Assembly (NCBI GenBank): GCA_040219515.1
Contig: JAVJSI010000013.1
Location: 149,842 to 213,841 of the forward strand
Direction: 5' to 3'
Source of the DNA: Acidimicrobiales bacterium
GTDB taxonomy: Bacteria > Actinomycetota > Acidimicrobiia > Acidimicrobiales > Aldehydirespiratoraceae
DNA: 64,000 nt
This document shows positions 42,333 through 49,434 of the stretch, one piece after another. How positions within the stretch are numbered: the stretch's first letter is position 1; every line of letters starts with the position of its first letter. Position numbers and translations under genes: made by a program. Below the pieces are notes generated by a model that was not told the DNA's origin, ran no database searches, and saw nothing but the letters and a program-made list of their open reading frames with translations.

Positions 42333-44812
42333 CAGTCGCACGCCTCGCAGTGCTCGGGGTTCTCCAGCGAGCAGGCGACGGCCTCTTCGTCGGTGAAGGT
42401 CTTCTTCGGGGCGCCGTCGGGACCACCGTCGGGACCCTTGTCGGGGCCGGCCGTGGTCTTGTTGATGCGGGTGGCCGGACGACTACGCAGGTAGTAGGTG
42501 GTCTTGAGCCCGGACTTCCACGCATACATGTACATCGACGAGAGCTTGCCGATGGTGGGTGCCTCCATGAAGAGATTGAGCGACTGGCTCTGATCGATGA
42601 AGGCGCCACGGTCGGCCGCCATCTCGATGAGCGACTTCATCGGGATCTCCCAGGCCGTGCGGTAGACGGCCTTGAGGTCGTCGGGGATGCGCTCGATGCC
42701 TTGGATCGAGCCCTCGGCCTTCTTCACGTCGCTGATCATCTCGGCGTCCCACAGCGCACGACGCTGGAGTTCCTTCACCAGGTGACGGTTGATCTGCATG
42801 AACTCGCCCGACAGTGTCTCGCGCTTGAACAGGTTGGACACCTGGGGCTCGATGCACTCGTAGCAACCGGCGATCGACGCGATCGTGGCGGTGGGGGCGA
42901 TGGCGATCATCAGCGAGTTGCGCAGGCCGTGGGTCTCGATGCGCTCGCGCAGCGGCGCCCAACGCTCGGGACTGGACGGCTCGACGCCCCAGAGATCGAA
43001 CTGGAGGTCGCCGGCCGCGGCGCGGGTCTCGGCGAACGCCCCATGGGGACCACTGGCCTCGGCGAGTTCGGTGGAGGCCCACAGGGCGTTGAAGTAGATC
43101 TCCTCGGAGATGCGACGGCTGACATCGCGGGCAACCGGCGAATCGAAGGGCACGCCCATCTTGAAGAAGACGTCCTGCAGGCCCATGAGCCCGAGGCCGA
43201 CCGGACGCCAGCGGGCGTTGGACGTGGCCGACTCGCTGGTGGGGTAGTAGTTGATGTCGATCACCCGGTCGAGGAACGGCACGACCTGCCGCACGACCTC
43301 ACCGAGGCGCTCGAAGTCGATGGCGGTGACCCCTTCGGTCTCGACCACGAACTCGCCGAGGTTGACCGACCCGAGGTTGCACACCGCGGTTTCCTCCTGG
43401 CTCGTGACCTCGAGGATCTCGGTGCACAGGTTGGAGAGGTGGACGACCCGGTCGCGCGAGTTGGTGTCGCCGCCGGCGCCCTTGCCGGTCTGGTTGCACT
43501 TCTCGTTGGACGAGTCCTTGAAGGTCATCCAGCCGTTGCCGGTCTCGGCCAGCGTCTTCATCATGCGCTGGTAGAGCTGGCGGGCCGGGACCTGCTTCTC
43601 GAACTTGCCGTCGGCCTCGGCCTGCTCGTAGATGGTGCGGAACTCGTCGCCGAAGGTGTCGATGAGTTCGGGGACCTTCTTCGGATCGAAGAGGCTCCAC
43701 TGCCAGTCCTTCTCGACCCGTTCCATGAACATGTCGGGGATCCAGTTGGCGAGATTGATGTTGTGCGTGCGACGGGCGTGGTCGCCGGTGTTGTCCTTGA
43801 GCTCCAGGAACTGGTCGATGTCCGCGTGCCAGGCTTCGAGGTAGACACACGCGGCACCCTTGCGACGGCCGCCCTGGTTGACCGCGGCGACGGAGGCATC
43901 GAGGGTGCGCAGCCACGGCACGATGCCGTTGGACAGGCCGTTGGTGCCCACGATGAGGCTGTTCTTCGAGCGGATGCGGTGCCAGGCCACACCGATGCCG
44001 CCGGCGAACTTCGAGAGGCGGGCGATGTCGGTGTAGCGCTTGTAGATGCCCTCGAGGCTGTCTTCGGGGGAGTCGAGCAGATAGCAGCTGGACATCTGCG
44101 GGTGGGTGGTGCCCGAGTTGAACAGGGTGGGGGAGGAGGGCAGGTAGGCCAGCGACGACATGAGGTCGTAGAAGCGGATGGCCTCGTCGGGGTTGGTCGA
44201 CAGACCGCAGGCGACGCGCAGGAAGAAGTACTGCGGGGTCTCGATGACCTTGCGGGTTTCGGGGTGACGCAGCAGGTAGCGGTCGTAGACGGTGCGCAGA
44301 CCGAAGAACTCGAAGCGCTTGTCGCGCTGGCTGTCGATCGCGGCGTTGAGCTCGGGGGCGTGGGCGTTGACGAACTCGAGCACCTCGTCGCCGATGATGC
44401 CGACCGCGTGACCGAGGGCGACGGACTCGGAGAACCAGGGGGCGTTCTGGTTGCGGACTTCCTTGTCGATGTAGGTCGACAGGAGGCGGGCGGCGACCTT
44501 GGAGTAGTTGGGTTCCTCGACGATGAGGCCGGCGGCGGTGCGGATCGACAGCTCGTCGAGCTCGCGGGTGGTGGCGCCGTCGGCGAGGGCAGCGATGGTG
44601 CGGGTGGACACGACCATCGGGTCGACACCGAGCAGGCCTTCGGTGGCGCGGGCCACCGCGTTCACGATCTTGTTGACATCGACCGCTTCGAGCGCACCGC
44701 TGCGCTTCTTGACGCGCATGCTGGTGGCGGTGACCGCAACCGCCTCGGTGGTGCCGACGGAGCTCAGTCGCTCGCTTGTCGCCTCGGTCACTGAATTCTC
44801 GGTGATTGCCAT
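42332..44812 (-). CDS. nrdA: Class I ribonucleotide reductase, alpha (R1) subunit
   Basis: An 826-residue catalytic subunit. Residues 1-120 carry an ATP-cone (RVKKRSGALEAVDVNKIV and following), giving activity control by ATP/dATP. The active site has SSCYLLDSPEDSLEG (first redox Cys), HLSNLCTEIL (Asn, Cys, Glu triad) and AVCNLGSVNLGEF (second redox Cys). The C-terminal CSLENPEHCEACD holds the redox-relay cysteines. ATG 44812 (MAITENS) is chosen over a longer frame to 44863 because GGAAGGGG lies upstream. It forms an operon with nrdB. A sigma-70-like promoter lies about 104 bases upstream. Confidence 0.95.
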   Translation of the reverse strand: MAITENSVTEATSERLSSVGTTEAVAVTATSMRVKKRSGALEAVDVNKIVNAVARATEGLLGVDPMVVSTRTIAALADGATTRELDELSIRTAAGLIVEEPNYSKVAARLLSTYIDKEVRNQNAPWFSESVALGHAVGIIGDEVLEFVNAHAPELNAAIDSQRDKRFEFFGLRTVYDRYLLRHPETRKVIETPQYFFLRVACGLSTNPDEAIRFYDLMSSLAYLPSSPTLFNSGTTHPQMSSCYLLDSPEDSLEGIYKRYTDIARLSKFAGGIGVAWHRIRSKNSLIVGTNGLSNGIVPWLRTLDASVAAVNQGGRRKGAACVYLEAWHADIDQFLELKDNTGDHARRTHNINLANWIPDMFMERVEKDWQWSLFDPKKVPELIDTFGDEFRTIYEQAEADGKFEKQVPARQLYQRMMKTLAETGNGWMTFKDSSNEKCNQTGKGAGGDTNSRDRVVHLSNLCTEILEVTSQEETAVCNLGSVNLGEFVVETEGVTAIDFERLGEVVRQVVPFLDRVIDINYYPTSESATSNARWRPVGLGLMGLQDVFFKMGVPFDSPVARDVSRRISEEIYFNALWASTELAEASGPHGAFAETRAAAGDLQFDLWGVEPSSPERWAPLRERIETHGLRNSLMIAIAPTATIASIAGCYECIEPQVSNLFKRETLSGEFMQINRHLVKELQRRALWDAEMISDVKKAEGSIQGIERIPDDLKAVYRTAWEIPMKSLIEMAADRGAFIDQSQSLNLFMEAPTIGKLSSMYMYAWKSGLKTTYYLRSRPATRINKTTAGPDKGPDGGPDGAPKKTFTDEEAVACSLENPEHCEACD

Positions 44813-45022
44813 CTTCGTGGCCCCTTCCCCGCACCGGGAAATGCGAATCGAAGGCAGTGACACCCGGTCAGATCACGCCTCGCCGCGTCTCGAACACAAG
44901 AGTTGCGGACTCGTAATTACAGCCGCGTAACTACACCCGCGTCAAGAAGAAGTTCCGGCTCGCGGGCAACTCGTCGCTGACCTGCACTTACGCGCCGTCG
45001 GCAGTAGACCTCTGCAGTGACG
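44813..45022. other. 210-base gap upstream of nrdA
   Basis: The gap holds the nrdAB promoter and the repeats listed separately. The remaining 100 bases toward the FAD gene carry no ORF or hairpin that I could support. Confidence 0.4.
44912..44945 (-). promoter_or_regulatory. Candidate nrdAB promoter with direct repeats
   Basis: On the minus strand TTGACG (44945-44940) and TGTAAT (44921-44916) are separated by 18 bases. On the plus strand CGTAATTACA (44912-44921) and CGTAACTACA (44926-44935) are direct repeats with one change and a period of 14 bases, overlapping the -10 box and spacer. They do not match the NrdR box consensus. Confidence 0.5.
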
Positions 45023-46258
45023 TCAGCAGTCTCGGCAGAGTCGCGCGGCGACCGCGTCGGCCGACCGGCACCCCGAGATGAGCGCGCCGTTGATGGAGGC
45101 GTGCTGACGGTGGTCGCCGGCGACGAACATGCCCGACGCCAACCGCACCGACTGATCGGGGTCTTCGCCCACCGCCTGGCGGGGCTGGGCGCGCTCGATG
45201 GCGTCGACTCGCAGCGTCGACCAGTCGGCGACGCCGCCCCCGAACCAGTCGGTCAGCGTGGCGCGCACTGCGGTCTCGTCGACGTCGAGTCGCGGCGTCG
45301 AGACGGCGATCAGGGAACGATCGTCGGGGCTGTACGCGGACGACACCCGGGACAGCACCGCAAGGTTGTTGACGACACCGCCACCGTCACCGTCGATCAC
45401 GATGACCGGACGCTGCACCGGCGCCTCGTCGGCCGCGAACCACCAGGTGGTCACGGCGTTGGTGCCGGGATCGCCGACCTCGCCACCGGTGAGTCGCGCC
45501 GCGTCGCCGGCATCGGTGGCGATCACGACGGCAGAGGATTCGAGCCGGCTGCCGTTGACGACGACGTGGTGCTCGCCGACCTCGGTGACCTCGGCCCCGG
45601 TCTGCAACGACCCGGCCGGCAGTCTCGCCGCGAGCTGGTTCGGAATCTCGCCCATCCCCTGCGCGGGCACGGCGGCGTCGTCCTCGGAGAGCATGCGGAA
45701 GATGAACTCGAGCGAGCGGCTGGAGAACTGGAGCTCGGTGTCGAGGGCGATGCCGGAGAAGAGCGGACGGAGGAACCGCTCGATGATCTTGTCGGAGAAT
45801 CCGATCTCGCGCAGCCGCTCGATCGCGGTCGTCTCCTTCGCGGCGAAGAGGTCCTCGACGTCGTTCTTGCCGACCCTGTTGCGGAACTTCAGGACCGCAG
45901 CCTTGTCCTTGATGCTGCCGATCGGAGCCCGCAGGGTGCCGAAGGCGTCGCCCGGGCTACGGAAGGGATCGGCCACACGGTGCATCCGGTCGCCGATGTG
46001 GACAAGTGCTCCGGCGTCGAAGTTCTGCAGGTCGAGAGCGTCGTAGTCCAGCATCTCCTTGGCCGTCGGATAGGCCCGAAGCAGGATCTGGAAGCCGCGG
46101 TCGAGCCGGAAGCCGTCGACCTCGTCGGTGCGGACGCGGCCGCCGGGGCCGTCGCTGCGCTCGAGGACGAGTGGCTCGTGGCCCCGTTCGCGCAACCGGA
46201 CCGCAGCAGCGAGACCCGCGAGACCGGCACCGACGACCACGACGTCGTGCGTGCTCAT
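45023..46258 (-). CDS. FAD-dependent amine oxidase / phytoene-desaturase-like oxidoreductase
   Basis: A 411-residue flavoprotein. VVVVGAGLAGLAAAVRLRE is the dinucleotide-binding loop with the downstream ERSDGPGGRVRTDEVDGFRLDRGFQI region typical of amine oxidase and carotenoid desaturase relatives. SSAVVIATDAGDAARLTGG is the inner Rossmann part and MFVAGDHRQHASINGALISGCRSADAVA the C-terminal FAD motif. The substrate is not known. ATG 46258 is chosen because the glycine loop follows directly and GGGGGAG lies upstream. A 16-bp inverted repeat separates it from the aldehyde dehydrogenase gene, which is read in the same direction. Confidence 0.85.
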   Translation of the reverse strand: MSTHDVVVVGAGLAGLAAAVRLRERGHEPLVLERSDGPGGRVRTDEVDGFRLDRGFQILLRAYPTAKEMLDYDALDLQNFDAGALVHIGDRMHRVADPFRSPGDAFGTLRAPIGSIKDKAAVLKFRNRVGKNDVEDLFAAKETTAIERLREIGFSDKIIERFLRPLFSGIALDTELQFSSRSLEFIFRMLSEDDAAVPAQGMGEIPNQLAARLPAGSLQTGAEVTEVGEHHVVVNGSRLESSAVVIATDAGDAARLTGGEVGDPGTNAVTTWWFAADEAPVQRPVIVIDGDGGGVVNNLAVLSRVSSAYSPDDRSLIAVSTPRLDVDETAVRATLTDWFGGGVADWSTLRVDAIERAQPRQAVGEDPDQSVRLASGMFVAGDHRQHASINGALISGCRSADAVAARLCRDC

Positions 46259-46358
46259 GCCGTCGTCTCCCCCTGCAGAGTCACAGGTGACCACGATATC
46301 CACGACCCGGGCGTGGGGCGAGACCGGCGCCGAGTTCTTTTTGGGCCCATCCCCTCGC

Positions 46359-46410
46359 CGTTCTGGTGGACCGAGGTGCGCAGGAATGCATCATTCGGTC
46401 CACCAGAACG
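46359..46410. repeat. 16-bp perfect inverted repeat
   Basis: CGTTCTGGTGGACCGA (46359-46374) and TCGGTCCACCAGAACG (46395-46410) are exact complements around a 20-base loop. It lies between the aldehyde dehydrogenase stop and the FAD gene start. No T run follows in either direction, so a termination role is only possible. Confidence 0.7.
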
Positions 46411-46420
46411 CCGGTGAGGG

Positions 46421-47866
46421 TCAGATGAAGCGGCGGATCAGCTTCTCTTTGAGCGACGTGTAGGGCGGATAGAGCAGCTTCGGGTCCATCTTCGTCGGCT
46501 TCTTCAGCACCGAGCGCAGGTTGGAGAACGTGTCGAAGCCGGAGATGCCGTGGTAGCGGCCGGTGCCCGACTCGCCCACGCCGCCGAACGGCAGTTCGGG
46601 TGGGAGCAGGTGCTGGACGACGTGGTTGACGCACGTGCCGCCGGAGGTGGTCTGGGCGATGAGCTCGTCGGCCTTCTCGTCGTCCTCGGAGAACACGTAG
46701 AGGGCGAGCGGCTTCTCACGGGCGTTGACGAATTCGACCGCCTCGCTCATCGACTCGACGGTGATGATCGGCAGGATCGGCCCGAAGATCTCCTCCTGCA
46801 TCAGCTTGGAGTCGCCGGCCGGGTCGACGATGACGGTCGGGGCGACGTGCTTGGCCTCGACATCGACCTCGCCGCCGACGGCGACGACGCCGCCATGGTC
46901 CTCGAGCAGGCCGGCGAGGCGGCCGGCGTGACGCTCGGTGACGATCGAGGCGAAGTCGCGGTTGTCCTTCGTGCCGGCGCCGTCGGCGAACTCGGAGAAC
47001 GCGGTCTCGATGCTCCGGACCAGTTCGTCGCGACGGGCCTTGGTGACGAGGACGTAGTCGGGGGCCACGCACGTCTGGCCCGCATTGAGCCACTTGCCCC
47101 AGGCGAGACGGCGGCCGGTGACCTCGATGTTGGCCGAGTCGTCGACCAGCACGGGGCTCTTGCCGCCGAGCTCCAGAGTGACCGGGGTGAGCTGGCGGGC
47201 CGCGGCCATGGCCACGATGCGGCCGACCTCGGTGGAGCCCGTGTAGAAGATGTGGTCGAAGCGCTGTTCGAGCAGCTCGGTGGCCACGGCCACGTCGCCC
47301 TCGATCACGGCGATGGCCTCCGGGTCGACATAGCGCGGGATGAGTTCGGCCAGGGCCTTGCTGGTTTCGCCGGCGATCTCCGACGGCTTGGCGATCACCG
47401 CGTTGCCCGCGGCGATGGCGGCGGCCACGGGGAGGAGCAGGAGCTGGATCGGATAGTTCCACGGGGCCACCACGAGGGCGACGCCGAGGGGTTCGGGGAC
47501 GATGTAGCCCTTGCCGGGCATCGCGGTCAACGGCAGGCGGACCTTGCGGGGCTTGGCCCACTTGGCCACGTGCTTGCTCATGCCCGCGATCTCGCCGGCG
47601 ACCTGGCCGACATCGGCCGCGAAGCCCTCGAGTGCGGGCTTGCCGAGATCGGCGGCGAGGGCGGCCTCGAAGCGGGGGCCCTCCATCTTGAGCATGCGGA
47701 CGAGGCCGTCGAGCTGTTCCTCGCGCCATTCGATCGGGCGGGTGCGGCCGCTCTGGTACGTCTCGCGTACACGAGCGACGATCCCGGCCACGTCGACCGT
47801 GACCAGGTCGGTGCTGTCGGGGACGGTGCCGGCGTCCTGCGAATCGGGCTGTTCGGTGATGGCCAT
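46421..47866 (-). CDS. Aldehyde dehydrogenase (ALDH3 / fatty aldehyde type)
   Basis: A 481-residue NAD(P)-dependent enzyme oxidising aldehydes to acids. VAPWNYPIQLLLLPVAAAIAAGNAVIAKPSE is the cofactor region (given in parts as WNYPIQL and GNAVIAKPSE), VTLELGGKSPVLV contains the general-base Glu and WLNAGQTCVAPDYVLV the catalytic Cys. The short length, IEWREEQLDGLVRML start and LLYPPYTSLKEKLIRRFI end mark the ALDH3 group, which favours medium and long fatty aldehydes. GTGVPR-type motifs are as in the family. A copy of the hairpin repeat lies just upstream at 47922-47969. Confidence 0.93.
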   Translation of the reverse strand: MAITEQPDSQDAGTVPDSTDLVTVDVAGIVARVRETYQSGRTRPIEWREEQLDGLVRMLKMEGPRFEAALAADLGKPALEGFAADVGQVAGEIAGMSKHVAKWAKPRKVRLPLTAMPGKGYIVPEPLGVALVVAPWNYPIQLLLLPVAAAIAAGNAVIAKPSEIAGETSKALAELIPRYVDPEAIAVIEGDVAVATELLEQRFDHIFYTGSTEVGRIVAMAAARQLTPVTLELGGKSPVLVDDSANIEVTGRRLAWGKWLNAGQTCVAPDYVLVTKARRDELVRSIETAFSEFADGAGTKDNRDFASIVTERHAGRLAGLLEDHGGVVAVGGEVDVEAKHVAPTVIVDPAGDSKLMQEEIFGPILPIITVESMSEAVEFVNAREKPLALYVFSEDDEKADELIAQTTSGGTCVNHVVQHLLPPELPFGGVGESGTGRYHGISGFDTFSNLRSVLKKPTKMDPKLLYPPYTSLKEKLIRRFI

Positions 47867-47921
47867 ACCTCAAGCTTGCCAGCGATCGCCCCGCTCTGCC
47901 TCTGGTCTCCCCCCACCCCCT

Positions 47922-47969
47922 CCGCAAATTGAGGCGAGTTCACCACCGCAGCGGTGGCTAAGTCGCCTC
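47922..47969 (+). repeat. Hairpin repeat, copy A
   Basis: CCGCAAATT then the palindrome GAGGCGA-GTTCA-CCACCGC-A-GCGGTGG-CTAAG-TCGCCTC. Outer arms (7 bp) and inner arms (7 bp) pair perfectly, with two more T-A pairs between. It lies between aldH and alaX starts/ends and is related to copies B and C. Confidence 0.75.
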
Positions 47970-47982
47970 GAGAACCGTGGGG

Positions 47983-48708
47983 TCAGCTGAGTTCCCAGCG
48001 GATGCGCTTGTTGCCCTTGCCCTTGGACTCCGTCTTGACCACGGTGAACGTGCCGATCTCGCCGGTGGAACGGACATGGGTCCCGCCGTCGGCCTGCTTG
48101 TCCAGCCCGACGATGTCGACCACCCGGATCTCCTTCACCGCCTCGGGGATCATGTTGACCTTGGTGCGGATCAGGTCCTCGTCCTCCACCGCGGTCTCGC
48201 GGGGGAGAAACGTCACCTCGATCGGACGGTCGGCGGCGATTTCGGCGTTGACCGCGGCCTGGATCTTCTCGGCGAACCCGTCGGGCAGCGGGTCGAACTC
48301 GTAGTCGATGCGACCCTTCAACGGCTCCATGTTGTTTCCCGTCGACAGCACCCGGTACTCGTTCCAGATCACGCCGCCGAGCACGTGCATGGCCGAGTGG
48401 GTACGCATCAGCTGATGACGACGGTCCCAGTCGACCTCGCCGGTCACCTCGGTGCCCGGCTCGGGGAGCGGCCCGTCGATCGAATGCCAGATGTCGACGC
48501 CCTGCTTGCGCACGTCGGTGATCTCGTGGGCGACGCCGTCGATCGTGAGCGTGCCGTGGTCGTGGGGCTGCCCTCCGCCGGTCGCGTAGAACGCCGTCCG
48601 GTCGAGCAGGATTCGGCCGCCGTGGCCGTTGTCGGCCGGCTCGACCGCGGTGACGGTGGCCGTGAATGTGCGCAGTTCCTGGTCGGCGAGGTACAGCTGC
48701 TCGGTCAT
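47983..48708 (-). CDS. alaX: AlaX-type alanyl-tRNA editing protein
   Basis: A 241-residue free-standing editing domain that hydrolyses mischarged Ser- or Gly-tRNA(Ala). Residues 40-51 (FYATGGGQPHDH) are the N-terminal substrate motif, and His104 and His108 (RTHSAMHVLGG) are zinc ligands. The second zinc motif is normally C-G-G-T-H but reads DGGTH here (Asp207, His211), so Asp replaces the Cys ligand. Its ATG overlaps the PIN-toxin stop by four bases (ATGA), and the toxin in turn overlaps the antitoxin, so alaX is the third gene of a toxin-antitoxin operon. It has no promoter of its own that I can see. Confidence 0.88.
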   Translation of the reverse strand: MTEQLYLADQELRTFTATVTAVEPADNGHGGRILLDRTAFYATGGGQPHDHGTLTIDGVAHEITDVRKQGVDIWHSIDGPLPEPGTEVTGEVDWDRRHQLMRTHSAMHVLGGVIWNEYRVLSTGNNMEPLKGRIDYEFDPLPDGFAEKIQAAVNAEIAADRPIEVTFLPRETAVEDEDLIRTKVNMIPEAVKEIRVVDIVGLDKQADGGTHVRSTGEIGTFTVVKTESKGKGNKRIRWELS

Positions 48709-49145
48709 GTGGTTCCTCTCGGAATGGAGCGGTAGGTGATGGCATTCGATTCGGCAGCGACTCGAATGCGGGGCCCGTCGTCAGACTCGTCGACGTAGAG
48801 CGGCGCGTCGAGCGCGATGCACGCAGCGACGGCTTCCGCGCCCAGGCTCGAGAGGCCGTGTTCCTGGGCCAGCTCCGCCATGTCGAACGCCAGCGCCCGG
48901 AGCGGGATGACCCGGATCTCGTCGGGGAGAGCAACGAGGCTTCGTCCGAGCGCATGTCGTCGCTCGCTCGACCACGAGCCGGTCAGCGCCCCACCCCTTG
49001 CGTGGACGACGCTTCGGCAGAGACGGAGGTAGTAGAGGTTGGTCGTTGCCGGGCTTCTCGTGCGGAGGATGCGCCGGAGGCTGGGCCCCGGCGTAGCCGC
49101 CAGGAGGTCGCGAAGAAGATGGTCGTCGAGAACGACGTGGCTCAC
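48705..49145 (-). CDS. PIN-domain toxin (VapC-like)
   Basis: A 146-residue protein started by GTG 49145, within the antitoxin stop (GTGA overlap). It resembles PIN-domain ribonucleases: HVVLDDHLLRDLLA supplies the N-terminal acid (Asp7/Asp8), the middle is helical (TTNLYYLRLCRSVVHARG, RRHALGRSLVALP), and LSSLGAEAVAACIALDAPLYVDESDDGPRIRVAAESNAITYRSIPR is the C-terminal acidic cluster and final strand (features near residues 98-143). PIN toxins of VapBC systems cleave tRNA or rRNA. The match is by pattern only, and the distance from typical VapC makes the family call moderate. It is coupled to alaX downstream. Confidence 0.7.
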   Translation of the reverse strand: MSHVVLDDHLLRDLLAATPGPSLRRILRTRSPATTNLYYLRLCRSVVHARGGALTGSWSSERRHALGRSLVALPDEIRVIPLRALAFDMAELAQEHGLSSLGAEAVAACIALDAPLYVDESDDGPRIRVAAESNAITYRSIPRGTT

Positions 49146-49378
49146 GTCGTCGCGAGTTCGGGGTCGTCGAGATCGGCGACGAAGGCGCGATGAGCCTCTG
49201 CCGGCAGGAGGTCGTCGAGCAGGGCCGGCCCGGCGCCGGCGGGAACGGTCAGAACGCCGAAGCCGAGGTCGAGCACATCCACTGGTCCTCCCTCGGCGAG
49301 GCCCCAGCGTCGACGCACGGCTGCGGGCAACGACATCTGACCCGAGGAGGACACGAGGTAGTGATCGAGATTGGCCAT
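49142..49378 (-). CDS. AbrB/SpoVT-type antitoxin (VapB-like)
   Basis: A 78-residue protein. Residues 7-45 (YLVSSSGQMSLPAAVRRRWGL then GPVDVLDLGFGVLTV) are a swapped-hairpin AbrB fold: VSSSGQMSLPAAVRRRWG matches the DNA-binding consensus. The C-terminal 30 residues (GPALLDDLLPAEAHRAFVADLDD) are acidic and would wrap the toxin. It starts leaderless from a TAGAAT box six bases upstream and has a 10-bp palindrome next to that box, the likely binding site for itself or the complex. The toxin start overlaps its stop. Confidence 0.85.
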   Translation of the reverse strand: MANLDHYLVSSSGQMSLPAAVRRRWGLAEGGPVDVLDLGFGVLTVPAGAGPALLDDLLPAEAHRAFVADLDDPELATT

Positions 49379-49384
49379 GTCGTG

Positions 49385-49418
49385 ATTCTACTTGGTGAAC
49401 AGGGTTCATTCACCAAGT
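49385..49418 (-). promoter_or_regulatory. Antitoxin promoter and 10-bp palindromic operator
   Basis: On the minus strand TAGAAT (49390-49385) is six bases before ATG 49378, giving a leaderless start. ACTTGGTGAA (49390-49399) and TTCACCAAGT (49409-49418) are perfect arms around a 9-base loop, overlapping the -10 box by one base and covering the -35 region. This is the layout expected for autoregulated toxin-antitoxin operons. Confidence 0.65.
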
Positions 49419-49434
49419 GATGGCACGGCTTGGG

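Noticed and set aside
42326..44794. 822-residue open frame on the plus strand opposite nrdA
   Set aside because: It lies antisense to a complete R1 gene with all catalytic motifs and is made of low-information Gly, Val, Asp and His-rich text, a result of high GC content.
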